Assembly: GCA_019096065.1 (NCBI GenBank)
Contig: JAGUCH010000009.1
Coordinates: 6,086,001-6,150,000 of the forward strand
DNA length: 64,000 bases
Origin: Paracyclopina nana
Lineage: Eukaryota; Arthropoda; Copepoda; Cyclopoida; Cyclopettidae
Reading direction: 5' to 3'
Shown: positions 1 to 13,100 of the stretch, piece after piece
Layout: every line of letters starts with the position of its first letter
Position numbering within the stretch: the stretch's first letter is position 1
Notes under the pieces: generated by a model
The model's input: the letters and a program-made list of their open reading frames with translations, nothing else
What the model was told of the DNA's origin: nothing
The model's database searches: none
Position numbers and translations under genes: made by a program

Positions 1-2880
1 CATCAAGAGAGTTTTTTTGAATGACGTCAATGAACATTTTGCATAAGTTAAGAATTTTGCTTTGGTGAGTGGAGCTCTTAGATATGAAGATTTTCCCTTG
101 CTGGTGAAATTGCAACTTTCTTCCGATAAGGAAATGAGCAGCTAGGAAGCTCAGGGCTCTTTTTTGAGAAACTGCTAAAACCTCAAATTTTACAAGGCTT
201 TGTCTACAAGCTTTCGCAGGAATTGCAATTGCAGTGCATTTTGCACTTTATGGCACCCTTCTAGATTACATTGAAAAGTAGAATGTGTTTTTCTTTTTCC
301 AAAGTTACCTTCACAATATCTCCTATATTTAAAAAGCTCCAGAAAAAAATGTCCAATAATCCCTGTGCTTTTAAAAACTCTCTTAGGGAAAAGTCTAGAT
401 AGAAAGGCAACTTGAATAATCCTTAAAAATGCTTTAACTTTCATTTTAAATGCATTAATACTTAATTTGTTGTTCAAATTGAGCCCAATTAAGCAGATTT
501 TTTTACTTTTTGAAATATTTTGTAAATTATTGGTTAATATTTTTTGTTAATGATAGCTGTGAAATATTTTTTTAAATTACAGTTTACTTATTTTAATCAC
601 AGTTCAAAATTATCTTTAATCTTAGTATGATAATATTTTTCATATTAGTTAAATAATAGTTTTAGAAATAGCTTAAAAATATATTTTTAAATATCTTTTT
701 TAATAGTTTCAAGTATCTTTTAAAACAAATGTCAATGTCTTTTTCCAAAGGAAGCCATGTGTATTAATCATGGGGATTTGCTCAGATAAGATGTCAGATT
801 ATGGCAAGATTATACAACTAGCTAGAATATCACAAAAAAAGCGGGAAAATGTGTTTTAAATTCGCGCAACCTCTCAATTAGTTTTGCCACATTTTGTGTC
901 ATTAAACCGTAAAGCCTGAAATGACATCCTGAATTTTGTTTTATTGCTAACACGTGCTCAGGCTCTTTTTGGTGCTTCTTCCTCAAAATTCCAAATTAGA
1001 AGCCATAGATCAATTGTAATTGCTTTTCTACAAAGCTCATAAATAATGATTAAAATAGAAGGCAATACTTCATTTGCCTCAAGGAAGCTTATTAGTAATT
1101 TAAAAATGTTGAAAATATCTTAAAGAGAAGTGAAATATCATGTTTTGAATAAATAACAATGGGAGATTTCCATTACTTAATTGTGAGAAATTCTATTGAA
1201 TGATTCATTCTATTGTGAGTCAAGCTCCATTTTTTGTATGGGCAATTTTCAGTAAAGCATGCAAGCAAACTTTCACATCAAAAGTATTAAGCTACATAGT
1301 AAATATTATGATCCTATGTGAGCTAATTAGCCACTTTTTTGGCTTCGGCTTCTGCTGTTCCACAAATTTTGCTTTGGAAATTGAGATTTCTCAATGGTTT
1401 TGCATGGTTCAGGCCTTGAAACGTCACTTTGAGAAAAATGTGATGTATTGCAGATGTTTTCTCTTTCGAGCCACATTTTTCCATCCCAAAAACAGAGATT
1501 TCGATCTTTGAGATGAATCAACTTTCCAATTGAAATGTGCGAAAACACTTCACTGGTGTGCTTCTGGTTTTCTCAATGCAGAAGCAAATGAAGCGAAAAG
1601 CTTGGCAAAAGAGCGTCAAATGCTTAATGTGGAATTCGCAGACTGCGATAGGAATGTGCATTGTTAATTTATCTCCTGAAGATGAACAACATTATTTATG
1701 AAGAGAAATCCAGCATGGCTTAAAAAAGCCAAGCCAAGTAAGTAGAGGAATAAGCATATTTCATACAAAGCGTAATTGCAACAGTCATCGTTTGAATAAT
1801 TTGTGACAAGCTCTTCACCTCACTTGCTTCGACATTGCAAAATCCAGATGCACAGCAATGAAGTATTTTACGACATAACAATTGGTGAGTTGATTTTTCT
1901 TTAATATCGTTGAAACTGTTTTTGAAACTAAAAATGACGGCTGTGAGTTTTCGAGTGCTTCAAGAAAAATATTTGTTTACATCCGTTTTCGCGTCGCCCC
2001 TTCGTCCACAAAGTGTAAATAAACAAACCAGTCGCGCCACGTGTTGTTGTTTTGATTACGCCTCGTGATCCTTTGAAGAGCTGATCATTCTAGATTGATC
2101 CAGATCAGAAATGACCTTGTGTGGCCAAGTGAGCGGTTAATTTGAGTGGCTGAGAATTGTGGCCTCATTCAGGCCCATTGTTCCTCAATTGGAATTCATC
2201 CATCAATCGATATGGGAGGAAATCTAGTTTGAGGCCATTGGAAATTGGAAGGAATTAGGCAGGCAAACAAAGTCCCTTTTTGTGGTCAAAATATTTTGAA
2301 TGGCTCATTTGAATCCAATTTAAGGTGATTTTCACATTGTTTTTTCTTTGAGATATTTTTTTTTTGGTTAAGAAGAAAAAAATTATCAGCTGTCAATACA
2401 GTTATCTTCATCTACTTCTGACATGTTCCATTCCTCAACAAATAGGAGTTTTTTCAGGCCATTTCACGAATCTCTCTCAAGCATGCCTGTCCATAACAAG
2501 GTCAGAAACTTGTCACTTCAAGACAAACTAAGGTGAGAAATTAAACTGTTATTTTCTAGCCATTATATCATTGTATGAATAAAAAAAGAGAGATTTATTA
2601 GATTGACCAAATTGATTTTGGCAGTGTTTGGAGGCTCCCTGGTGATGCAGTGTACTTTTCCTAATTGACCACAAATCTGCTAAATTTCAGCAGTCAAATG
2701 GGAGAGTTGGTTGACAAATGTGATCAGTTATTAACCACTTCCTTTCACAATGCTGATCATCCATGCAGTTCTTTGGCAAGATTGACCACACTTGGTGGCA
2801 ATTCCCACGTTGTTGGCTGTGACAAAACATCCATTTTTTAACACTAAAAAATGCTTAATAATTACCTTTGTTGATCAAAG
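1..2880. other. AT-rich non-coding stretch, no gene seen
   Basis: Short open frames occur on both strands (for example 190-477 minus and 1,200-1,511 plus), but none shows a recognisable motif, convincing splice sites or protein-like composition. The stretch 480-720 is low-complexity A/T. I see no RNA gene. It may be intergenic DNA or a large intron. Confidence 0.5.
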
Positions 2881-2886
2881 CTCCTT

Positions 2887-3475
2887 TCAATCAGATTTGA
2901 GGCTGTCAGATTTTCCCAGATCATAATCTGGGGAATTTGCCTTGAAGCACTTACTGCTGTTTCCCCACACTGCACTTTGCTGTGTGTGTGCATATTTCAG
3001 CTTCTTCTTCTTCTTGTCCAGCTGACGTAAAAACGAGCACAAAGATTTCATACGGTATATAAGCTGTAAAAGTGCTACACTTACTAGACTGACAACAGCA
3101 AGAAGAAAGAACTCAAGTTGCCCAGCACCGTTACAAAATCTTTTAATGTGACGTTCATCTGCTAACAATTTTGAGGCTTGATCTATGCTTCGAGAGCCAT
3201 GCTGGATATTTAACGAAAAGCAAATATTCATCAATGAAGTTTATGAAAATGTTGACGACAAACAACTTGAGACATTGATGGTTAATTTCAGTAATGTGTA
3301 ATGAGAACAAAATTAGACGATGACAATTGTAACTTATTTCAAAGTTGGTTGGTTTTGAGAAATTGTATTTCCCATATGGGTAATCAGGAATAATGTAGAT
3401 GACCACCTCATTCGACATGGATGTACTGATGATCATTGAATGGCTTGAAAAATAGTTCACATCGTAAATCTATCC
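2887..3475 (-). pseudogene. Possible broken exon(s) of a single-pass membrane protein
   Basis: Two overlapping minus-strand frames (3,475 down to 3,155, then 3,234 down to 2,887) read like protein but are out of frame with each other. The downstream frame holds a hydrophobic segment (about 3,115 to 3,045) followed by a lysine-rich, then polar tail, as in a type I membrane protein. The upstream frame has a two-cysteine, beta-rich look loosely like a CUB domain. A repeat-like GCAGATGAACG word lies at the junction, so a repeat insertion may have broken the frame. The family call is weak and the whole could be chance. Confidence 0.2.
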
Positions 3476-5525
3476 TTTTCACTATGTATCCAATTAATGT
3501 CTCTTGGCGAGATGACATCTCTTTCTTTAGTGACTGCTTTAATGCAGTGTTCATCTACTGATGTATATTTCACTGTTAGGTATTTTTGCTGAGCAACATG
3601 GAAAAACATCGATATTGTGAATGAGACACAATTGGCTCGATTTAATTTTGTTCTCAGTTCACAAGACTGAAATTAACCAGCCATGTCCAAAGTTGCATAG
3701 CATCCAGATTTCTAATAAACGTTATCGATGATTATTTCATTGGTGTGAAATATTAAGCATGGCTCTTAAAGCATCATTCAAGCCTCACAGTTGTAAAGTG
3801 TTGACAGCCAGCTTTAAATAGCGTTATAAAGTTTACGATATCAAGATTTATCCTTTAACAGGCTCGATGCTTCATCGTCAACTTCAAGGCCTAGATTTTG
3901 GCCAATCAGTCAATGAGAAGAAGAGATGGTGAACCAAGATGAGTGATGAAATGTGTGCTGCAGAATTTGTGCTGCAGTAGACGGCTGTGTTCAGTAAAGG
4001 GCGCACTGAAGCACTCAGTTTTCAGCTGGTGGTGCTCTCAGTCTTCACTGAGGTTGCATGGTGCCAAGACGTGTGCCACAAGCCATCTACAGTTTCATAA
4101 GTGTTTTCTTTTACTGCTGCCAGTAACCAAGAGATTTATTTAGCTTTGAAGTGGAGGAGAACAAAGCTCATATTCAAGCACAAGAAGCTAGGTAAGAAGA
4201 AACACATTTGGCATGGAAATTAAGGCTCACAAAAGAAGGGGCTAGGCCTCAAAATTTCCAGCTCTATCTTTGTCAAAATGGTGGTTAATTTTCACATGAT
4301 ATGGTCATGTGCACAACTAATGCTGTGTGCTAAATCATAATTGCTTAGTGCATTAATAATAGAAATCTTTTTTTTTTTTTTTTGCAAACTCCCATTATAA
4401 TGATGCCAATTTAAAGCAGTGTTCATCTTGACAATTTGACGACATTTGACATACATGCTATTGAATCACAATTAAAATCTGCAAGATTTGCTTTCAGTTT
4501 CTTTAGCTGAAATTGAACAACTTGTGAAAATATTTATTCAGGCTTTGATTGAATTTGAAAATTGCCAAGAGTGAGTGTGTCATGTTCAGAAAACCATGTA
4601 GGAAGTACTACATGAATTGTCACATTCACGATTTTGCCATTTTTACCCAACTGCAGAGATTATAATGGATACTTAAAAGAAGGGTGGAGTTGAAAATAGA
4701 ATTGTTAACGATCCTTAAAAAAATGCCAAAGAAGTAACGTAATCATGCATGCAATCAGGAGAAAAAACGACAATTCACATTTCTGATTAATTTCAGTTTT
4801 GCACTATTACAACAAGCGCAGAGAAGACAATTGTGTCTCATTGAAAACTTTGAAGATTGCAAAATATTGCTTTTTTCATGAAAAGCATAAATGACGTCAA
4901 AACTCGAGATTTCACATGAACATCACATTAAAAAGATAAGCCACCCACTTGGAGGTTTTTTGAGACAATTGTGACGGCTCACATCCTATTTTGTAGAACC
5001 ATTTTCCAATTTGGAATGGGTATATCCTTCTTCTTCTTCTTCTTCTTTTTTGGCAATTCGTGCAAGCATTTCAGGCCTTGAGGCCAAATACTGATAGCAA
5101 AGCAGACAAAAAGTATGACCCTGAATTACCCATTTTTGGTTCATTTTTGGCTCCATTTAAAAAAAAAGCAAATTCAACCAATTAAAATTTCCACTAGATT
5201 TTTCCCACAGATGGCTTCTTTCATTTTGCTCACAAAAGGAAAAGGTTGTCAGGGTACAACATGCAAAATTGTAAATGTAGCTGTACAAATTGGGTTATTT
5301 GCATCATCATATCCTTTTTATCTTTGCAAGGAAGTTGCAAGATTTCCAGTAGAAGAGGATTTGCATGTGATGTCAAAAGGTGAAACTGTATTTTTTTTGC
5401 TTTAGGATTTCTCCTTTTATATTCTAAACATGTCATCATCATGTCACACAGCTCACCAAAAACTCAGAAAAGTTTTTGATGCCACAGCTGATTGATCGAT
5501 CACCACTTGTCATCATATAATATGA
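3476..5525. other. Non-coding, with repeat fragments
   Basis: No supported gene. Copies of the local dispersed repeat words (GTTCATCTAC and the CAGTTT..AACTGAAA palindrome) occur near 3,545-3,680 and 4,420-4,515. A poly-T run lies near 4,370 and a CTT microsatellite near 5,027-5,048. Confidence 0.45.
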
Positions 5526-5529
5526 TGCA

Positions 5530-5775
5530 AATGTTCATGTGATGTTCATCTACAGCACCTGTTGTGTACATAACGGAAACTCCATGTGTTGACGATGTTT
5601 TTAGCATAAAGTAGAAAAAAACTAATATTTACCAATCAAAGAGCTTTTTCATCAATCACAATTGTAATCTGTCTGGTTTGTCTTCAGCAGCACAAACTGA
5701 AATTAATCTTGAATGAGCAATGTTGTTTTTCGTCCATATTTGTTTGCTCTTTGTAGATGAACGTCGCTTTAAGGA
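5530..5775. repeat. MITE-like dispersed repeat copy
   Basis: This copy begins with GTTCATCTAC near 5,542 and ends with the reverse complement GTAGATGAACG near 5,755. Between them lie an AATATT..CAATCA..GAGCTTTTTCATC stretch and an AAACTGAAATT word. The same ordered words recur at least ten times in the left 23 kb. Exact ends are uncertain. Confidence 0.45.
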
Positions 5776-5912
5776 AATTCTTCTGAGGCTTTTATGTTAA
5801 AAAGGTTCTTCAGAAAATGGGCACCATTAAGTAATTTGCTCGTTCCATGATGGTGTGTAAAAAAATGCAGTCAAATAATGGTGCTTTGTGCCTCGATTTT
5901 CCTCAAATGTAG

Positions 5913-6044
5913 CCAGATGTGCCGACAAAAATACTTGATGATTTGGAAGAGAAATCTTCAAGTAAGGCACCTAAAAAAAAGCATAAACTTTTGCCAGTCC
6001 CCCACCCCTCTCAAGAACCAGCCTACTATGCCTATAAAAAGCCA
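5913..6044 (+). CDS. Orphan candidate exon, lysine-rich, unknown protein
   Basis: After an acceptor-like TCAAATGTAG, a 132-bp open stretch encodes 44 residues with a real-protein look: an acidic start (IL-DDLEEK), then KAPKKKHK and a proline-rich end. It ends at a possible donor (GTATTT) and would be a phase-0 internal exon. The words KKKHK could be nuclear or nucleolar targeting. No partner exon was found, so it may be an isolated relic or an exon of a gene spread through this AT-rich region. Confidence 0.22.
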
Positions 6045-6049
6045 GTATT

Positions 6050-7142
6050 TATACTTTATGCTAAACATCTTTTCCTTTTTTCATATCAATTTCAAGCTTT
6101 TGGCCTTCGGGTAGGAAATCTCAAAATTGCTACATTACAAGTGTATTGGAGCAAAAAATAGGTATTTGACCGATTAAGCAATTCGTCTCTCAATAATTAC
6201 AGTATACATGAAATATACAAAAAGCACCGTTCATCTATTCAATTCAAACAAATCATGACGTGATGCAACATTTTTAGTTCTGTATCAATTTTAGTTTGGG
6301 CCAGTGGAAACAAATTCGAAAGATGCCAATTGAAATTGTCGAAAAAGCCCTTTTATTTATACATATTTATTTTAAGTAATTTTGATCATCGAAAGCCGAA
6401 CATTGCTCAAACTTGCTATAATTTGAAAAATGGCATGCAAAAAGCTGAGGTGAAATTTCTGGCGCCCATTTTTGGACATGGTGCACACACACATAATTGT
6501 GCCAAGCTGAAAAAAAATATTCTGCACACCTTCCCTAAATTCCAACATCATTCCAAAAGGCAAACCATTAAGAGCAAGAAAAATGATGCTGGCACGCTGA
6601 GCCATTTTACAGATGAGTCATAGAGCATGAATATAATTTAGGCCAATAATTCAGCGAGCTTAGAGAGAAATCAATGAAAAATGGCCTCTGGCGTGCTTGA
6701 TCGTGATCAACCCCCATCCATTCCCAAAATGCTCTGATATCAACTTCCTTCTATGTGGAAAATGTGCCTTACCTCAATTTCCTTCAAATAGCTCACAATT
6801 TGAAAGTAGGTGAATTTTTATGGGGCAATAAAGGGTGGAGCCTCTGTCGACTTTATCTCACCCTGTTTTCCGACTCAATTAAAGTTCAAGGATGAAGAAA
6901 ATGCCTTAATTGCACTGCTCAACAGTGAGGCCATGTTCACCTGCTCTTTGAAATTGGTCTTACAAATTGTAGACAAAGTTTAAAGTATATTTTACAAGGT
7001 GAATGTAGCTTTTAAAATAATATTATATTAACTACGAATCTCCTGAATTGCAGTGTCATTCATTTTAGCAATTTAGGGTCGTGCTGCTCCATGAAATGGA
7101 ATTATGTGCTGTGATATAATGTAGATAATTTCTTTACTGTGC
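6050..7142. other. Non-coding stretch
   Basis: Only short overlapping frames on both strands (for example 6,330-6,623 and its antisense 6,372-6,605). No domain, no splice support and AT-rich composition. A GTTCATCTA repeat word occurs near 6,226. Confidence 0.45.
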
Positions 7143-7290
7143 AGCTCTGTGCAGATCAATGCAGCTCTTTGCAGTTCTGTGCAGCTCCATGCAGCTCTGT
7201 GCAGCTCTGTGTAGCTCTGTGCAGCTCTGTGCAGATCAGTGTAGTTCCATGCAGCTCTGTGCAGCTCTTTGCAGCTCTTTTGCAACACTA
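7143..7290. repeat. Tandem array, GCAGCTCTGT unit
   Basis: About fourteen degenerate copies of a 10-11 bp unit GCAGCTCTGT(G), in places drifting to GCAGATCAGT. Because the unit lacks stops in most frames, several artefactual open frames with repeated CSS/AAL words cross it. Confidence 0.85.
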
Positions 7291-7499
7291 TTAAGCTCGA
7301 AATGGCAGAATGTGCAGAATGAGCAGCTCAATGCAGCAACATACAGCACAGGGAACTGTAGTTCAGGGCAATGTTGTGTATTATTAGAGTTCAGCACAAT
7401 TCAGCGTTGTGGTGCTTAGTTCAGCTCAGCACAATTCAGCAAAATTCACCACTATGCAGAGTTGTTTAAAATTCATTCACTCAGCCGTGTGTTTGTTTG

Positions 7500-7960
7500 T
7501 GTAGCATTGCTCAGAATTCCTGCAGTCCTGTGCCTTATTGTGCAGTGCTGTGCAGTATTGTGTAGCTTTGAGCATTGTACACTGCTGTGCAGCTTTGTGC
7601 AGTGCGGTGCAGCATTATGCAGTGCGGTGCAGCATTGTGCAGTGCGGTGCAGCATTGTGCAGTGCGGTGCAGCATTGTGCAGTGTAGTGGAGCATTGTGC
7701 AGTGTGGTGCAGCATTGTGCTGTGTGGTGCATCATTATGCAGTGCGGTGCAGCATTATGCAGTGCGGTGCAACATTGTGCAGTGCTGTGCAGCATTTTAC
7801 AATGTTTTGTGTATTGTGCAGTACTTTGTGCATCGTGCAGTGCGTTTCAGCATTGTGCAGTGTTGAGCAGAATTGTGCAGTGCTCTGCAGCACTGAGCAG
7901 CTTTGCACAGGTCTGCTCAACTTAGTGCAGCAATTTTCACTACTATGCAGCACAGTGCAG
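7500..7960. repeat. Tandem array, 20-bp GTGCAGCATTGTGCAGTGCG unit
   Basis: A second GCAG-rich array with a clear 20-bp period in its centre (about 7,600-7,800) and looser edges. It is related to the 7,143-7,290 array and joined to it by CAGCACA-type degenerate sequence, so both probably grew from one seed. All long frames here are repeat translations. Confidence 0.85.
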
Positions 7961-8574
7961 CACCAAATAGAATTGACAAAAAAATCTAACTTATTTAGCT
8001 TTGCATTTGTGGCATTTAAAAATGGGGGCTTATTTAAAAATGGGTAGTGAGAGTGAAACTTTTTAGGAAGTTGAGGCATCTCTCTCTCGAATGGGGCTGC
8101 TGGAATTTCTCAATTGAAAACAATGTCTTGAGTAGCTAATGTTATTGTCGTGGTCATAAAGTAAGAGTACAAAGTAGGCCACATGGAAGAGAAATTGCCA
8201 TCGTTTGCAATAAAATGCATGCTACATTCAAATTGCTTTTTTGAATGGGTTCTTGTTAAAATTCAACTTGAGAGTGGCGCCATCTTGCGATTCCTTTCAA
8301 GCTCCCTTTTCCAAATTGCTCAATTTACTCAATGAAGAATTTGCAATTACTTTTTGCAAGGCTTTGATTATTAAAATCGCCATAATTTCAGTAATTACAT
8401 ACTAGTATGTACTACATGGTAGAAAGTGCAATCAGGATTCCCAAATTACATAAAATAGCTCAAATTGCGCATAATTCGCTGGATTTATGCACCACATTCG
8501 CCACCCACGCTCACAAATTTCTTTTGGAATTCATTGACATTGAAGAGTTCAGCAGTTACATCCATCATGCTTTT

Positions 8575-8695
8575 TACAATGTGGTGTTCATCTACGGAAT
8601 CTTTGTAGATTCGTCAATGCTTTCATCTTGCAGTGAATTTCAGTCTGCAAAACTGAAAACAAATTGTGATGATGCCAATTGAGTTTGATTGGCAG
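8575..8695. repeat. MITE-like dispersed repeat copy
   Basis: Starts at GTGGTGTTCATCTAC and runs to the palindrome TTTCAGTCTGCAAAACTGAAAA followed by CAAATTGTGATGATGCCAATTGAG. It resembles the copies at 16,935 and 18,030. Confidence 0.5.
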
Positions 8696-9194
8696 CTTTG
8701 CTGATTTATCCCAAATTTTTTGGCCAAAAAAGCTCAATCAACGACATTTACTAAAATGTCGTCAATTGCATATAATTCGTAATAATATGTTAATGACTTA
8801 TATCAAAACATGCATTATTCATTTTAAAAATGGTAATATCTGAAAATAGGAAGCGGATAATAAAAAGCGATAACTGCGAACTTGCAACCAAGTTGAGATG
8901 CTGCAGATCTTCCAACTTGACATGCAAGCAGGTATTTGAGTGAGGAAAGTAGATTTGACTTTGTGGAACCAATCATGTTGTTGCACTGCAGATATTTTCA
9001 CTCTCAAAGCTAAATGTTGAATTGGCCACGCACTTTTATCTCTCGGCCATATTATTTATGGGTTTTCTCCCTGGCCATTTACCAGCCAAGTTGATTCGCA
9101 ACTTTCTGTTTGTTTAAAAAAAAAAACAACGATGTTGTTTAAAAAAAGCACTTTTTTGTGTGCCAAAAAATTTGGAAGAAATCAGCAGACTATG

Positions 9195-9345
9195 CAATAT
9201 TTCTCACTTGTCATCATCCCAATTTGTTTTCAGTTTGCCCAACTGAAATTTGTGTAAAGATGAAAACATCGTCATTTTTGCATGATTGCTCGCTGCCAAC
9301 CCCAGGCCAAGGTGTTTCTTATGGTCTATAGATGAGCGTGGCCAC
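9195..9345. repeat. MITE-like dispersed repeat copy
   Basis: Inverted relative to the 8,575 copy: CTTGTCATCATCCCAATTTG, then TTTTCAGTTTGCCCAACTGA, ending near ATAGATGAGCGTGG. Diverged at the right end. Confidence 0.45.
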
Positions 9346-9789
9346 AAGACGGAAACACGAAGAAGATCTCGTCCAAATAGGAAGCCTGTGAATGCCATAG
9401 CGTGACTGGATGACACTACTACTGCTATACTGATTTTGTGGCTTCTCGGTTTTGATCTCTGGAGATTTCAACGCCCGTAGCATCCATTTACTTTGGGGCT
9501 TTTTGGCACGCCAAAGATTTCACCTTTGGCTACCCTTACCGTCTGCTGCTGATTACATCCACTCTTCCAGATTGAAAAAAGGTCCCATTTTACCTGTTTA
9601 GAGTGTAATGATGAAACCATGATTATCCTTGTGGGTATAAATTTGGGATCATCATCAAATCCAGGATGTGCTCTGCTCAATATAGGTTTTCCTTTTTATA
9701 GCCACAAGTGCATATTGATATTTTGAATTTCATTAGGTTTTCAAATAGTTTGATATGAGTTAAAAATTGGCAGAAAATGACGATGTTTT

Positions 9790-9950
9790 CATCAATTGTT
9801 CAATTTCAGTTTGTGGCACTGAAAAGAAATTGGGAGGATGACAAATGAGAAATGTTGAAAAAGAATTGGGTTGACCTGACATTTTTTGGCCAACAAAAAG
9901 GCTTTTATCTGTACACGATAACTTTTAAAGGCAGATAGATGAACGAGTCC
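9790..9950. repeat. MITE-like dispersed repeat copy
   Basis: Contains TTTCAGTTTGTGGCACTGAA, then AAATTGGGAGGATGACAAATGAG, and ends near AGATAGATGAACGAG. Confidence 0.45.
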
Positions 9951-10066
9951 TCTTGTGTTTCAGGCATGATCGTTTAGAAATCTTCGCTATGATGCATCAC
10001 CAATGCCTTTCTGAAGAGAAAACAGACAATCGACCATTTTGACCCCCTCTGGGCAAAATTCCACCA

Positions 10067-10073
10067 TATAAAA
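10067..10073 (+). promoter_or_regulatory. TATA-like element before mwh-like ATG
   Basis: TATAAAA lies 35 bp before the ATG at 10,102. If used, the 5' leader would be only a few bases, so the element may be chance or serve an alternative start. Confidence 0.25.
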
Positions 10074-10101
10074 TACCATTTTTGCCAGCCTCCTCATCAG
10101 C

Positions 10102-13100
10102 ATGGACTCTTCTTCCACTTTTGACTCCAATTTGGACATCTCTGTTGGTGGTGGCCTTCAAAATGGCGGCAGTGGCCTTGAGAGAAGGCCGCCCATTTAC
10201 AACGCTGAGGACTATGTGTTTGGCCTGAAGAAACTGTGCAAATTAACCGGTCTGCAGCTCTACTTGGATGCCCCACCGCCCAACCTCACTGCTGAGTACA
10301 ATGGCACCAATGACCAAGTGAGGAAGAACAACTTGAGGAATGATTTCAATAACCAATTAGGCCTGGAAATGGGCCTCAAGCAATTCGCCACCATTACGGA
10401 CTTGCTCATCAAATTGAAGGACGATTTGACGCTCAGTTTCCCCTCCTTTATTCGGGAATTCATTGGCACTCCTAATGATGGAGTTAATCACCTTTTGGAC
10501 GCTCTCAAGGCAATTCAATTGGCGCAAACCAACATCACAGGTACGAAAATTTCGCCATAAATTCACGATGGTTCTCATGTCGTTAAGTCAAGGCTTGAGC
10601 AAGCCAAACTCGGCAGATTTATCTGCTTGTCGCTCAAAAAGCAACTGAGTTGATTGGTACAAATCGAAGCGGAATCCTTTCTCTTCAAGTCGTCCAGACG
10701 CATGCCAATGTCCAAGCTACTTATCAATCATCGTAAGCCTTTCGATCGAGTTTGAATTTCAATCAGACAGATACTTATTCAATCAACAACACAATAAATA
10801 AAAAATAATCAGTATTGATTCAGTTTTTTTGGCTACAAAAGTTGAAGGCATGATCGATTGATGATTATATGAAAAAGGATCCCTCCGAAATTGAGAGCAA
10901 TCATCTACTTTATGTTTTGGGCGGCAAGCATTCAAACCTTGGCAGTTTGGCTTGCTCAAGCCTAATTTTCCAACATTAAGACCACTTTGAAATTAAGGCA
11001 CGTTTTCACTTTCAGGAAGCCTCAATCAGCTGGGCTCAAGGGCAAACCACGTCATGTTCAAGAAAGCTCTCCATGACGAGTTCGAGACGTTGCTCTGTTT
11101 GAAGATTTGCGCCAAGTTCGAGGACGGCGCGCTCAAACTGGTTGAGCACCATTCCGGATTGTTTACAGTTGCTGTCTGCGTCATGTCCAACTACTCCAAG
11201 TCACGCGTGCTGAGTTTGCAGCTGTTGACCCGGCTGTGCGACATGGTCGAGGGTCACAAGCAGGTCAGTGATGCCATCTCCATGCTCAGGCTGAGATTCG
11301 GCGAACCTGTCCGCCTCAAATTCCTCGTGGGCATGCTCAACTCGTACAACTCGAGCGCCTTCCACATCTCCTGCCTCAGATTCCTCAACCGGTTCGTGGA
11401 GACCTCCAAAGACACCCGTGAAAAGATCCTCATCCAGACTGAGCTGGAGGAGGCTGGATTCGATCTGATGCCACTCAAGCAAATGCTCCTTCAACCGGTT
11501 AATTCCAGCAGCAGCAACAGCCAAGACAGGCTGGACCTCCTCCAGGATGAGCTGGACAGGTGGACCAACAACTACATCGATGTCAATGGGCTGGTCAAGA
11601 AGCTCCTGGATGCTGAGCGAGCCAACCGGAAACTGAGGGAGGAATTAACCGGTTTGAAGGAGAGGTACAAGCTTTCTGAGGAGGAGAGGAGAAGGTGCAA
11701 GTCCACCATAGACAGGTTGAAATATGAGCTCAACTTTGAGGAAGGCTTGGAGCAAGATGATGAAGAAGATGCTGCCAGCTGCAGAGACTTGGAGCTGGCT
11801 CAAGTGGAGGCTGAGGAGTGCAGCTTGGTCACTGTGCTGGCCAGTGATGGGTACACCTGCATCACCAGCCCGGTGATCAGTGACAGATCCATACCAATCA
11901 ATGGAGATGATCATGCATCCTCTGGAGAGAGCAACAAGAAGGTGATCAGGTGCTCTGGCACCGACTCTGGTTTGTCCAGTGAGGAGTCGGAGAGGCACCA
12001 TCTCTCCTCAAGCTCGTCCAGCTCCAATGATGAGCTGCTCAAGATGGATGACAGCAAGTCGGACAAGTCTTCAACCTACTCTGAAAAACAGGAGAAGGAA
12101 TCCGTGAAGGAATCCGTCCAAGGTGAATTCTTGAATCATCGACAAACTTCTTTCCAATCTTGACGAGCTTCAACTTTGGCCGATTGGAGATAATTTCAGT
12201 CATGTGAACTGACACCAATTTCTAAAGATGTCAATTGGGCACTCTTGCAAAGCTTGTAGATTTGTAAATATTTCTTTCGCGGATTAGCTCGCGACAAAAC
12301 GTCGAATGTCGTCATTTGCCTTCAACTTCATGCCAGCTGTCGAGAATGAAAGATCTGGAGCAAAAAATGAGAATTTGTTGCTAATGCCAGATTTTGATGC
12401 ATTTCTCAGCTCACTTTCCCACTAATCCCCATGCATGCTCTTGCTTGCTGGTTACAGTTACTAAGCGCAGATAAAAATCCACTGGTTGTTGTTTCAGACC
12501 GAGGAGGAGATGAAATTGATATGGTTTATGCTGAGAGGAATGTTTTGCAAGAAGAGGCCACTGTCTCAGTTGAGGCTGAGTCTATGACAGTGGACCATTT
12601 CAAGCAGAGATTTTGCCCACCACTTGATCAAAATGGGTTCATGTCTGAGAATGTGGATCACCCTAAATACAAGGCACCTCCACCTCCTCCTCGCCAAAGG
12701 AGAACCTCTTCATCATCCACAATCATTAAGGTGAGTCCCACCAAATGTGGCCCAAACTCTGACTGGGCTGGATTTCCATGTGAAGGACTCATCCAGTTTT
12801 GGTGATAATTGAGCCAGGAACTGGGAAACCCTGGATCACTTCCAGGGTTTGTGGGACACTTGATCATTATGGACTCAGTATGGGAGCACTATTGAGTCAT
12901 TATTTATTTTTTGGGGGCTGATTTTCACTTCTTCTGCATCACGACTGAGCCAGCTCACTAATGAGCTGAGATGATCATTCCGGAACAAAATTACTTGACT
13001 AATTTTGGCATGAACTTGACTACTTTCAGCCACAGTCACGATTTTGTAGCATCTGATCTGCTGGCAAGATTAAAGCCCTTAAATTACATAGACTGCTGAT

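Larger units (their letters stand above)
7961..10060. other. Non-coding, with several repeat copies
   Basis: No supported gene. MITE-like copies lie at about 8,575-8,695, 9,195-9,345 and 9,790-9,950, each with the CAGTTT..AACTGAAA palindrome and a GTTCATCTAC or GATGAACG/GATGAGCG word. This would be the upstream region of the mwh-like gene. Confidence 0.45.

Noticed and set aside
7159-8079. Several overlapping open frames of 70-134 codons on both strands
   Set aside because: They are translations of GCAG tandem units in different phases. No unique sequence, start context or domain.
11201-12001. Minus-strand frames across the mwh-like second exon
   Set aside because: Antisense shadows of a strongly coding exon.
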